DNA of 64,000 bases, from positions 7,616,635 through 7,680,634 of the forward strand of contig JAJEKV010000033.1 of assembly GCA_021234155.1 (NCBI GenBank), written 5' to 3'. The stretch is from Isoetes taiwanensis (lineage: Eukaryota > Streptophyta > Lycopodiopsida > Isoetales > Isoetaceae). This document shows, in pieces, positions 24,955 through 36,050 of this stretch (its first letter is position 1; each line of letters starts with the position of its first letter). Below the pieces are notes generated by a model. The model made no database searches. It saw only the letters and a list, made by a program, of their open reading frames with translations, and was not told the DNA's origin. The position numbers and the translations under genes were made by a program.

Positions 24955-25375
24955 AGGACAAATGTATTTTGATGGTGCATTCTCTAAACTCAAAATTATG
25001 GAGGTGTAGGAGTATTTACGATATCACGGGCATAAAAAAAGAAGATTGTTACATTGAGTATGCCATGCAATTTAAGCGGTAATAATGAAATTTGAATATC
25101 ATGCACTTATTCAAGGGATGACTTTAGCAAAGAAGAAGCATGTTAATTGTTTAACTATTTTTAGAGACTCTTTGTTGGTGTGTCGACAACTTATGGATCA
25201 ATTTCAGGTTTTTAAGTGCTAATTTGAAGCTTACATTAATAAACCATGGATTTGAAGGCCTATTTTTCAGCAATGCATTGTGGTACATGTTCCAAGAGAA
25301 TAAAAAAGATTAATGGCGGATGCTTTAACACAATCGGCAATGGTGCAAAAGCGGCTTGGTGGCATCGCGATGCGG
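24955..25375 (+). pseudogene. G element archaeal-type RNase H domain
   Basis: Ordered motifs of the second RNase H of Tat-type elements: MYFDGAFSK (first Asp), GGVGVFTISR, then (N)NEFEYHALIQGMTLAKK (Glu), IFRDSLLVCRQL (Asp), and HVPRE-xKRLMADALTQSAM (last Asp). The usual four catalytic carboxylates can all be placed if one frameshift is allowed near 24995. It lies before, not after, the RT (34992 onward, once TnB is removed), which is not the order I know for Tat elements. Confidence 0.7.
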
Positions 25376-25399
25376 AGGATGAGTAAATCAGATCAGTCC

Positions 25400-25575
25400 A
25401 TGTTCACCCGCAGTCATCCACGGTCACCACATGCACCACATTCATCACAATCATCACATCCACCACATCCATTCTGATCACCCACGGTCATCACCACGCA
25501 CCACATTCATCACACTCAACCCACGGTCACCCACGGTCACCACATTCACCACAGTCACCACATTAGTCAAGAACA
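25400..25575 (+). repeat. CACCAC/CACGGTCACC imperfect tandem repeat
   Basis: About 175 bases of irregular units (CACCACATTCATCACA, CACCCACGGTCACC) between RNase H and RT of element G. Translated, they give His/Thr- or Ser/Pro-rich sequence. The unit length varies and there are no unique spacers. Confidence 0.75.
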
Positions 25576-25594
25576 TCAATATTTCTCGGAAATC

Positions 25595-25618
25595 GGGTAA
25601 AAAGCACGAAAGGGTGTG
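25595..25618 (+). repeat. TnB left terminal inverted repeat
   Basis: Begins GGGTAAAAAGCACGAAAGGG; one indel and one mismatch against the right end over 22 bases. Preceded by the target duplication ATC. Confidence 0.85.
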
Positions 25619-25722
25619 CGTTACATCGTCTTGAATTGAAGGGCAATTTGTGCTTTTTGGGGTACATTTTAGATGTACATCAAGATACTATGGTTTGTCG
25701 TTTTGTGTCGGATATGCAATGA

Positions 25723-28700
25723 TTGCAAGATCATCCACGACATTCCCCGAAATTCTTGGTTAACCACGAACCACCGAACCAATTCGAATGGATCCGTCCC
25801 TCCCTTTCGAAAAATCCCCCCTTTCACGGGGCCGAACACGAGCAATTCGGAAGCAAACACATGCCAATTGAATCTACAAGAAATAGAAATCAATTTCAAT
25901 CTGTTCATGGAGGTGAGAATTCCAATGGAAGTGATGGTTCTAAGCGTAAGTATCTTGACATTGGCCGGTGTTATGCCACAAAACAAATAAAAGCGGCGTG
26001 TTGGCAATTCGGTGGATTGCATCCTCGATTCTTTGGCAAGCGCTTAAATCCGGATCAAAGATTAGTTTTTGTGATCATTTGTTGCAAGATGGCGGGCTTT
26101 TCTGTTCGAACACATAATTGGAAATCCTTCCGAAGTTATTGTTATGAAATCAATGATTAGAAACTTGAAAGATGGGCTTCAAGAAGTAAAATCTGCTAAT
26201 AGCAAAGATAAATTGGCTGCAAAACATTCAACATTATCAATGATTGTTGGAAAAAAGGAGATATAAACAAGAATGTTTCTTCAAAATTGCTAAAGATACT
26301 GACCAAGAAATTTATCAAAGGCTGCGACAAGAAGGAAGATAATGTCATTAAGTGGAGCAAATGTATGGGCTTTGGCGGGAAGGATGCCAAGACCAAATAG
26401 AATCGATGATTCAATCAAATGTCGGGGTTAAGTGAATTTTGGCTTGACAATACCAAAGTTTCACCAAAGGTTAGAGATGTCATGAAGAGGAGAACACAAG
26501 CAATACAATACCTTGATATCTCACGGGTTTGCTCTTGTAATTGAATCAATTCAGTTTTGGAGATTATGTTTTCTTCCAAAATTCTTTCATGACTTTCTTA
26601 CGTACATTCTAGTTACATTCGAGTGGCACATTTAATGAATACACATGGTTTTCATGAAATGTATTGCATTTTACATTGTTTACATTTATACATTGTTTAC
26701 CGATGGCGAAATCTTGCGGTGATGTGCTATTAGGTACTTTTTAGATGTACATCCATTTACATGTCCATGCATTTGCATTTACATGTACTTGAATATCAAA
26801 ATTACATCATTTTACATTTAGTGTACTTTTCGGGTAATGAAGCCAAACAAATCGGCATATGTACATTAGTTGTACTAATATTGTAACATTAATGTGATGT
26901 ACTAATATTGGAACATTAATTAGATGTACACTTTGGATGTACATTGGATGTACATTGGATGTCTGATGTGAATCAATGGAACTGTTGGCTACGTACATTA
27001 GATGTCTTGATGTACATTAGATGTACATTAGATGTCGATAACAGTCGGTGGAAACTGTTGGATGGACATTTTATGTACATAGACCATACATTAATTGTAC
27101 AATAGTCTTGTTGGATGGACATTTTATGTACATAGACCATACATTAATTGTACAATAGTATCAATACTCTTTTGGCATCTGGTTGCCGACATCATTTTGC
27201 TAACATGGTCTTTAATGGTTTTGTTATTGCGATCGAGCTTTATCAGCGGTTTGTATATCGAGAATCCACGATACCAAAATTAAGCCTTGACGGTTCGATT
27301 ATCACGAAACCTGATTGCATAAGGAAATTGAAGGAGAAAACACATGTTGTTGTGTCAAACATGAGCAAGCGGATCTGTCTGAAAAAATGGCCTTCAATGA
27401 TATAAGGAGATCCCTACATGTTAATTGCACTTTGCTGCTGCGATGTAATATGCATCCCAACAAAACAATGGAGTATGTCAAGCAAACAAGAAGACTTTTG
27501 ATAATGTTAGTATCTTGTGGAGGTCAACAGTTTGCGAGAAATTTGTAGACGGATGAATGGCATAAACTAAAATGCATCAAAGGCGAATGTGATGAATGTG
27601 GAGTGAAGAAATTAAACATCTGTCCAAAGCGAGGAAGATGGAATTGAGAATGTGGGTGGCAAGTATATGCATATGTCAATGAGCCATCCAAAAAGGTACA
27701 TCGAAGGCTTAGATTAGTTGATCGAATGACAAAGCATCTGTTTTGTTAAAGAACATGAAAAATCAGCTTGCTAAGTTCTGAGATCATAACTTTCTGACCT
27801 GTTGGCGAGCAAGCAGTTTAAAAGATGTGTTGAGAAACTCCGGATAATAGTGTGTTGTCTGTTGTTGACTTTGCAGAGAACTACACATTGAAACCAGGGA
27901 CAGAAGTGCAATCAGAGCATTGGAATCCTGATCAAATTAGTATTTTGGTCCATATTTCAATGATGAAAATAGAAGGTAAGCTTAAAAAGCGATGCATTTC
28001 TATGTTTGGGATAATGAGAAAGCATGACACTCATTTTGTGCAACATGGTTTTAAATTACATTTGGGGTGGCTTAAGAATAATGGAGGTGGACACATAAAC
28101 CTTCATTATGTGTGTGGTCGGATGGTTGTGCATCTCAATTCAAATCTGCACGGGCATGGTATGGAATCTGTAGATACCATGTTGAAAATAAAATTCGAGT
28201 GATATGGAATTTCTTTGGATCTGGCCATGGGAAAGGCACACATGATGGCGAGGCTGGTATAGCAAAGTTGTGGCTTGAGGGCGAGAGAAAACAAAATGGC
28301 ATGCCGTGGCAGTCTGCGAAAGCGGCTTGTGCGGTTTTAAGGGCCAAGGAATCGGATTGTGAAAGGGTGTTTTGGGAGGTTGGAAAAGCAGATGTGAGCA
28401 GGCGACAAGCATTCAATTGCAAGACTTTACGGTACTCGGCGGATACATTACATGTCAACTATAAACCAATGAGATCCAACAAAGTTGCTATCACGAGACC
28501 ACTCTCGTGCTTTTGTGATGCTTGCATTAACTTCAATTGGTTGAATTGTGAGAACATTAAACATTGTGGAGAATGGTCTCTAAAAAGTTTGGAGCCCACA
28601 GATCATATTGCCTCTTGTGGTGAAGCTGAAAATGATGTGGATGTTTTGTATCACGAGAAGGCGAAATTGGTTTAGATGACAACGTAGGAGTTTTAGGATG

Positions 28701-29047
28701 TATTTGTGTCTTTTGCAGCACCAGACAATGTGGAAGGTGTTTCATACTATGTTATCATGTGCACCAGGGAAAAGCATGCATTGGAAGAAGATTCAATTGA
28801 TGACTATGGAAATGATTACTCTGCTGGCACTAGTGTCATTGAAGGACAATATTATGAACTAATCCCAGGCTGCCACAATAAGTATAAACTGCTTCCTACT
28901 AAGAATGTTTTGGTACCTGCAGAATCTGTGATTGGGGTTCGAATCCCATTCAAGAAAGTAAAACACAAGCTGAAGGGGCAAGCCAGGCATTTCACTTGCG
29001 AGATGAAGTCCATGAGACATTGTTATCACAACTTCCAGCAATTGTAG
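25723..29047 (+). pseudogene. TnB transposase (DDE-like, unassigned superfamily)
   Basis: Motifs in order: an N-terminal piece to 26160 (QIKAACWQFGGLHPRFFGKR); VSEFWLDNTKVSPKVRDVMK (26430-26490); a Cys cluster GECDECGVKKLNICPKRGRW (27580-27640); DFAENYTLK (Asp at 27867) with EVQSEHW; WSDGCASQFKSARAWY (28112-28160); FFGSGHGKGTHDGEAG (28212-28260); CFCDACINFNWLNCENIKHC (28510-28570); and a C-terminal piece to 29047 (SVIEGQYYELIPGC). The three Asp in DFAEN, SDG and HDG are candidate catalytic residues. I recall similar SDG-QFK / HGKG-DG proteins in animals, but I cannot name the superfamily. The middle (26530-27550) is interrupted by repeats, and several frames are needed. Confidence 0.7.
26735..27160. 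repeat. TGTACA/ATGTACATTAG-rich repeat tract with a tandem duplication
   Basis: Many copies of the palindrome TGTACA in ATGTACATTAGATG-like units (26735-27030), followed by a unit of about 52 bases (GTTGGATGGACATTTTATGT...) present twice in tandem at 27056-27158. Similar TGTACA clusters occur at 29160-29235 and 32990-33430. Confidence 0.75.
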
Positions 29048-29159
29048 ATGACTTGGACTAAGTCAGATCTGTGGTACTTTCCAGAAATATTGTAATACTT
29101 TGTTCATATAAGAGATAAGAACTGAACAAATTTTCATTGTACATGACAAGGACTACTTC

Positions 29160-29235
29160 AATAGTGCATTAGGTACATCAATGTACATAATATGTACATC
29201 CTATGTACATCTTATGTACATCTGTTGTACATTCC
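29160..29235. repeat. TGTACA cluster just after the transposase
   Basis: Seven or so TGTACA-containing units in 75 bases, at the point where the two TnB genes converge. Confidence 0.7.
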
Positions 29236-29415
29236 AGAGATATTTGTTAAGTGTAAGTTGATTAGAATTGAACATAAGAAAGTTGAATTACATAAACATT
29301 AAAAATAGTTTTGGTCATGGCAAAGATAAAGAAATGGGCGGGGTTTTTCATGTACAAATGGTTCATATATTTATATTGTGGACATAAATACAACACACAC
29401 GAAAGTGAGCATGGC

Positions 29416-32400
29416 TCATAATTCATAGCCTAGCTTCAAAATGTCGGTAGGGCGATATCTTATGACTATTGCATCATGTCTTCCAGCCCGCCTAGAGGCG
29501 TAGAGATATCCTCTAATCTTGATAGTCCATGCGGTTTCTATAGCTCGTGCCACCGGCAAACCTTTCCATCCTACATGGCCTTCATCTTCCCGGACCGTGC
29601 CTTCCCCAAGGGTTGTGCAACAAGTGAGTTCTTTGCCAATATACATTTTGTGGTTGCTTTCGTTCCTCATAGTTTTCAATTTGGTCAACCTTTTCCCCAC
29701 GGTCCGAGGAACAGCGGTATAGAAGCGATAATCGGTCCCCAACCCTATGTGCTTGCGGCTTGTGTTGGTTTCTATTACCTCTGGGTGCAGTGAGAACTCT
29801 ATCTCTTAGTTTCATAATAGTCTTTTGTTTCAGTCCATTCATCTACAAAGTCCATTCATCTACAAAGCAAATGAAGATTGACTTAATTATGTATACACAC
29901 TCATAATTGTACCAATAAGAAGGCGGTAAAAGCAGTACTCAAGTGCAATGAACAAAAACTTTCATACATATATTCATAACATTTGAATTTGTACATCAGT
30001 TTAGTCTGTACCAACAATGGGCCACTCGAGGGCCAATAACATGGCAGCGGTTTCTCCATTGCTTGCTCCATATATTGACTAAATTTAGGCGTGAGCACCC
30101 AAGTTGCTGCCATAGTTTGCCCGACAAAATATTTTCCACACCTTTCGATATGCTATCTGCTTTGCATTAGTCATTGGATGCTCTTTTACATACACTATAC
30201 CATCTTCACCATTTTCAATCCATTAAGCCATGGAATGAGCTCCATGACAAACAAGCCATCGCATTAATATTGGTGTCCAAGAGAAAGGACATATGTAGCT
30301 TCCCTCACGGGTTGAGTGGATTTGTATCTCTCGTCATCGATCAAAGCTGTATTTCCATAGTACTGGGGTACTCTTTCCATACCACGACTAATGGCTTCAC
30401 AAACAACCCCTTTTGAGGTTCGGTAGGGTGTTTGTGTGGCGAGAATCAACAACTTGCTCACAGGCTGTAAACAAACTTGACTTTATGGAAAAAGCATCAC
30501 AAATTTGATCCACAATTGGTAGAAGATTTTTAGAAGTGAGTGAAGACCAGGATGGCAACATCAAACCCTTCTCTTACAAATGCAAGCGGTGATGCTAACC
30601 ACGGCTGCGGTAAAAAAAACACATTTCCTATATTGAATTGAAGCTCATCTTTACGGATCTTTTGGTATCTTGAGTTAATATTTTCATTCTTGTGCACACT
30701 CTTGCCCAACCACGAATTTAAGTCAAAGATAATGAGCTTTCTCCACAGATTAGATGATTCACTGTCGGCAACAAAACACTTGAGAGTCTATTCACAATTT
30801 ATAATTACATTTTGGATTACACAATTGAGAAAACACATTGATAATTACACAATTCTTATTTGCACGTGTAAGTGAGCCAAATAAATTAATTTTTCATTAC
30901 TTATTGAGTACAAAGAAGCTCGGGCATGGCTCATACAAAGCTGTAATTCACAAACAAGTCAAAGGGACTATCTACCACATGTAGGAACAAGCTGCTTGTA
31001 TATTCATCTAGCCTTCTACAATTAATGCCTCCATTAGATGATCCCTCCGTTGACTTGGCATAGGCATCGATGAACCAAGCTGGGTGTCATGCATGGTGCA
31101 CAAGTATTAGAGGACTATACCAACAAATAACTAATAGGAAAATAACATGTTCTACTTACAAAAATGGAGTTTGGGCATGCATCAACCCGCGGCATCTATG
31201 AATTTGTGCATGTAAGCCACAATGTACATGCAAGGGTTCTTTGGTACTAGTTTCTTGCATTTTAGGGCCGAGAACACGGGAGCATCAAAGTTCTTCCTAC
31301 CATGGTTTAAGCTTGTTGGATCCGAGCATCATGTTATTGATCACAAGCTTATGAAACACTGCAAAATTGCAATGTGAGAATAAATCAAGCATAAGAAATT
31401 GCAATATGAGAATAATCAAATCATAAAACTAAAAGCGAAACTCATACTTACTTCGGACCACTTTAGCATCCGGGTACATAGCCTTTGGCGGAGAGAGGAT
31501 CTGTATACTTGGGCTAGCTATAGATGGACAAGAGCTTTTCACCGGACCAGCAAGCACAAGTATTGCCAATGCCACATTTGGGCCTTGCAGAATTGGAACA
31601 AATATGTATTGGCATCTTGCAATCAAAATGCCATCCAGCCCTTCCTTTATGTTAGTGTTACGTGCATCGCCCCCCCCCACATCTTGAGGAATTCACAAAA
31701 TTACGGAAGGTGTCGGTCGAACCGTAAAAAACTTGTGTTTCCAATCAGATGGAAGACTGCTACAAAGGTACATGCACACAAATCCAGAATACATATTAAT
31801 ACATAAGATGAGTGACTTAGGGAATGAAATAACATAAATATGTTGAAATGCTAGCCTACCTCCCATAGACATCTACCATCTTAGAGGTCAAGTCCGACTT
31901 CAGTGAACTTCGTCAACATCACTTTGAAAGATAGAGGGTGCGGCTTAGGAGGGGCCAGTCCCTATAAGGAGTGAATGGAACCAACCTTTTTTCGATCGGT
32001 TCACTAAATTGTACAAAGGAAACAACGGCATTAGCAAAAGAATATATCTATTGTAATCAATTGTATATTACTCACCTTGTAAATTCATCACACTTGGCAT
32101 CTTACGTGGACTGCTTGCACCTTATTTGTTATCACATCAATATTTGCTTGTAGATCCTCATCCTCTTCCTCTTAGGTTCCGGCTTCGGAAGGATCGGGAT
32201 CGGCTTCCTTCATGGCTTTGTGATGGTGTCCTATGTACAAAAAATGTGGTTAATTATCATAAATCGAGATGTTTAACAAAATTAGTTCATCTTGGACATA
32301 CCTCTTTCTAGGTGGTGGTGGCACTTTTTTTTGCACGGAGATTTTCTTTTAGGAGGACATTTTTTTTTTTCTTCTTTGGAGATTTTTGCTGTTTTTTCCT

Positions 32401-34736
32401 CTTGGAGTGCCATCACCGGCATTCTTTTGCCTCCTCTTTGGAGTGGACTCAACTACCAACTCGGCTTCCTCTTCCACTGGTATCTCTGGGATAAAATCTG
32501 GATCTGATTCCTTTGTAGCTTCTATACGTAACAGGGTCAGGCGGGACTGCGGATGATCTTTGAGGCGGAAGGCTGAATCTTTCTTAGCTTCTACAATTAC
32601 TAATTTAGCACTTGGTGATGAAGGGAGTTTTTGTTGCGGCCCCGATCATTGAAGGGTGCACACACGCAAGCTGCTTTAGCTTTCTCAAGTGCCATCCTCT
32701 CAATTTCCTCAACTTCACTTTGCCATGTTCGAGGAGGCTTTGTTGCGGTTGTTCTATTCTTGGCCTTTGTAAATGTCATTGGTGATCTGGGCTGGAAGGT
32801 AGAGGTCTCTGATTCGATGCGCTTATTATGCTCGATCAAATCTGTAAAAGAGAGTCGATCTGCGATGGCTCAAGAACATCAGCCATTAAAACATACGGGA
32901 TAGGAACGACCTCATCGCAAACAAACAAATGATCTAAATTTCAATAGACATAAAAAGAACATGAAAGCAGAACTAATGAGAAATATCTGGTACATTACGC
33001 CAAGCATGTACATTTCATGTACATAAAATGTACCAAATGTAAGTAACTACATTTAACCATAGCCAAATGTACATGTACATGTTCCTCAATGTACATAAAG
33101 GTACATCGTGTACCCGGATGTACAGATGTACCCAGATATGTACCAATATCCATTAGGGAATGTAGATCTATGCCAAAAAAAAAAAAGCACATATATGTAA
33201 AAATGCACATACTTATGAATCCATCTACGGATGCACTCTAAAAATAAATGCATGTACATCTATTTGCAGATGTAGACTCCATTAGAGACATGTACAAGCT
33301 GATACAAGCTGCAGTCCAAGCTCAAAAATAAAAGCATCAATAAACAAGCAAATATATGCCTATGTACCTCAACTTCTGAGGATGTACACTAAAAGTTATA
33401 CATGTACAAGGAATAGCAATGCCTTTGAAAGCCATACATGTAGAACTATCACGATTACAATAACAAATATGAATTAAGTGAAATATAAGTTTAAATTAGT
33501 TGAGAACAATGCATACCTTTCCACGGCCCGAGGGAAACCAAAATTGAATTCAATGCCCTCATCCCGGATGCAACCTTTTATGCAATTACATCTTTCATGG
33601 ACCCGATAACACAAGCGAGAAGAGGCAATAAGCATCTCTGCATGGAGCTAGCAACAACAAACCCGGTTTTGCCAAAGCCTTGGCCTAGCAGTACATTGAA
33701 CCCGAATGTGATGAACTGCTCTATAGAAGTAGCTCCCTCTGAGGGTAGGGCCTCGGGTGCGTGAGAACAATAGGTCCTGCTCTCCCCATGAAATCAAAAT
33801 ATGTGAATGCCTTTGCTGAACCAATTCAATGCAATTAAGTTTTTCCTTTGCTTGTTCAATTGAGATTTCATGCCTTTCAATTTCTTTAGTTGCTTCCTGC
33901 AAACCAATGTCTAGCTTAGAAGAGTCTTTGCTCTTTATCATGTCTACTCATAACCAAGTCTTCCAACTTGTACTTCAACACTCAGAACATAACTTGATTT
34001 CCAGCGGGATCACAGGACAATTTGTCAAATTCTGTTTTGTCTCATCTATTTTTTACGGCGGTCTGGCTGCGGATCTTGGATAGCATATCCTTTCTACCCT
34101 CAATCCGGTGATGACCTTCAATGCATCCCTCCTTCTTTCTTCCAATGCTTCTACTTCATTCAATAGGTTAGTTTTCTCCTCCAACCCATGCTTAAATAAC
34201 TGCTTTATTGTGTCAACATCGATCTAGAATAACCGGGGCTCTAATATTACTGCTGCAATACGATGTCTGTTTGATAGTTGAGGATTTACCTGTTGTAGGG
34301 TCCTCTGTAACGTCTGAAATGAGGGTTTTGGCAAGATCTTTGGCAGTCCTAGCCACGTCCACCCAATCAACAAGCCGTCCCTTCAAGTGAAGAGCAAATG
34401 CTCTGGCAAAATAGGTAGAAATATAATGGTTTGTAACCTGTTTCTTGCCATAAACCAATTCATAATATTTAAAAAAATCATCTTTCCATGCGTTCTGGAT
34501 TCTCCCTTCCTTGAATCCTCGTCTGTTTTTTGGAGCTTCACCCCATACCTCGTTCATAACCATCTCTAGGTTGGGTATGTGGGCCTCTACATGTTTATCA
34601 TGGAGGTCTTTGGCTTGGATCACCTCAGAACCCAAACGTAAACTCCTTGGAGGTAAAGATCCACTGCCGAAAGCACTGGCTTCTTGCTTGGGCTGTGTGA
34701 TGAGCAAGCACTCATCTGGGGGCGTTTTGGGGCCAT
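29416..34736 (-). pseudogene. TnB companion gene, with Ulp1-like protease segment
   Basis: The minus-strand start MAPKRPQMSACS lies at 34736, 255 bases from the right terminus. Near the N-terminus is FKYYELVYGKKQVTNHYIST followed by YFARAF and VDWVDVARTAKDLAKT, shared weakly with TnA. A coiled coil follows (34000-33800). A lysine/serine-rich segment lies at 32300-32800. The piece CQYIFVPILQGPNVALAILV (31500-31630) followed by SIASPSIQILS, then VPKNPCMYIVAYMHKFIDA (about 31200-31260), resembles the core of Ulp1/SENP-type cysteine proteases (IFVPI...HWALA...DS...PQQ...DCG-YV), but the His and part of the Cys motif are altered. C-terminal pieces run to 29416. It is multi-exon or decayed. Confidence 0.45.
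32990..33430. repeat. TGTACA-rich tract inside the companion gene
   Basis: Repeated TGTACAT/ATGTAC units, probably within an intron of the minus-strand gene. Confidence 0.65.
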
Positions 34737-34968
34737 AGCTAGATGAAGAATTCGTGATCGGAATTCAAGCAGAGAAGGCAGGGGCGGGATAGTGAACGAG
34801 AGGCAAACCAAGAAAGAATTTGGGAAAGAATTTCAAAATCCGATAATTGCGGGTTCAGAGTAGTGGATAGCCATTAATCATGGCAGTTACTAGCGGATCA
34901 TGATGACAGTTATTCCAAAAATGTGCATTTTGTACATATGTATATGTACAAAAAGGGCTACATTTATA

Positions 34969-34991
34969 GACACCCTTTCATGCTTTTACCC
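34969..34991 (-). repeat. TnB right terminal inverted repeat
   Basis: The minus strand reads GGGTAAAAGCATGAAAGGGT, matching the left end with one missing A and one C/T difference. Followed by the target duplication ATC. Confidence 0.85.
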
Positions 34992-36050
34992 ATCAAGAAG
35001 AATTGGTTACTATTGGAGGCGATCTTACTCAAGAGGAGGAACATGATTTGATATCTTTGTTAAGAGAATTCAGGGATGTTTTGGCAAGAAATTACAAAGA
35101 ATTGAAAGGCATTCCACCAGAGGTTGTGGTTCATACCATTGATTTGAAACAAGGATCAAAACCAGTCCAACAAGCTCAAAGGAGAATGAATCCGACCATA
35201 GAGGAGCAAGTAAAGGTTGAAGTCATGAAGCTTTTGGGCGGGGATTTATTGTACCAGTGCCAAATTCAGATTGGATCAGTTCTATTGTACCAGTTGAAAA
35301 GCCAAATAACTCAATCCGGTATGCATTGATTACGAGGATTTCAACAAAGCTACCAAAGAGATCATTTTCCTACACCATTCATAGACACCTTGTTGGATAT
35401 TGTTGCAGGAAATCAGGCCTATTCTTTCTTGGATGGTTACTCAAGATATAATCAGATCAAATCTATCCACCACATCAAGCAATGGCGGCTTTTTGAACAT
35501 CTTTTGGCATCTATGCTTATAAGGTATGACCTTTTGGCCTCACAAATGCTCCAGCCACATTTCAACGAGTTATGACATGTGCTTTTCATGATATTTTAAA
35601 CTTTTTGAGAGTCTTTATAGATGACTTAACGGTGTTTTTCGAATCAAGAAGGGATCACTTGGATCATCTCAGAAAAGTTCTTGAAAGATGCCGGGTGTAT
35701 GTCATAAGTTTAAATCTGCTAAGTGTATTTTCTTCACTAGAGGAGGAAAAACTATTGGGCAATTATGTTTTAGAAAAGGGGTTACAAGTGGATCATGGTA
35801 AGATTGCAGCCTTGGAGAAGGTGAAACCACCTACAAATGTATCCCAAGTGAGAAGCTTAAATGGCCAACTTAGTTTTAGTAGTAGGTATTTGCACAATTT
35901 AAGTTAAAGTAACCCGACCACTTATGGATTGTATGAAGCAAGGGTAGAATTTTAGATAGAAGGAGGACGCTCAAGAAGCATTTGAATGGTGCCTTGGACA
36001 ATTGAAAGAGAGAACTTTGCTGATTCCTCCAAGAATGAGTGAGCCTTTTC
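34992..36050 (+). pseudogene. G element reverse transcriptase and start of RNase H
   Basis: N-terminal RT segment EEHDLISLLREFRDVLARNY, then GIPPEVVVHTIDLKQGSKP. Next come pieces matching NNSIRxCIDYxDFNKAT, YSFLDGYSRYNQI, and the catalytic FIDDLTVF (about 35600-35640). The connection domain is followed by a partial RNase H start ending at PPRMSEPFH. The wording resembles Tat-lineage RTs. The sequence stops at about 36050, where E3 integrase begins on the other strand, so the rest of RNase H and the integrase are lost. Several frameshifts. Confidence 0.75.

Larger units (their letters stand above)
25595..34991 (+). mobile_element. TnB: complete two-gene DNA transposon inserted in element G
   Basis: 9397 bases bounded by terminal inverted repeats of about 22 bp (GGGTAAAAAGCACGAAAGGG at left; its near-complement ends at 34991). 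The flanks show a 3-bp duplication: ATC before 25595 and ATC after 34991. Joining the flanks gives a continuous reading (GNQEELVTIGGDLTQEE) into the RT of element G. Inside are a plus-strand transposase and a minus-strand companion gene, facing each other. The superfamily is not assigned: a GGG terminus with a 3-bp duplication fits several groups, including Zator-like ones. Confidence 0.85.

Noticed and set aside
25400-25575. CRISPR-like array of short CAC repeats
   Set aside because: Units vary in length and sequence, there are no unique spacers, and the context is a plant retrotransposon.
29476-29793. 105-residue plus-strand open frame downstream of the TnB transposase
   Set aside because: Overlaps the better supported minus-strand frame 29416-29742 at the 3' end of the companion gene.
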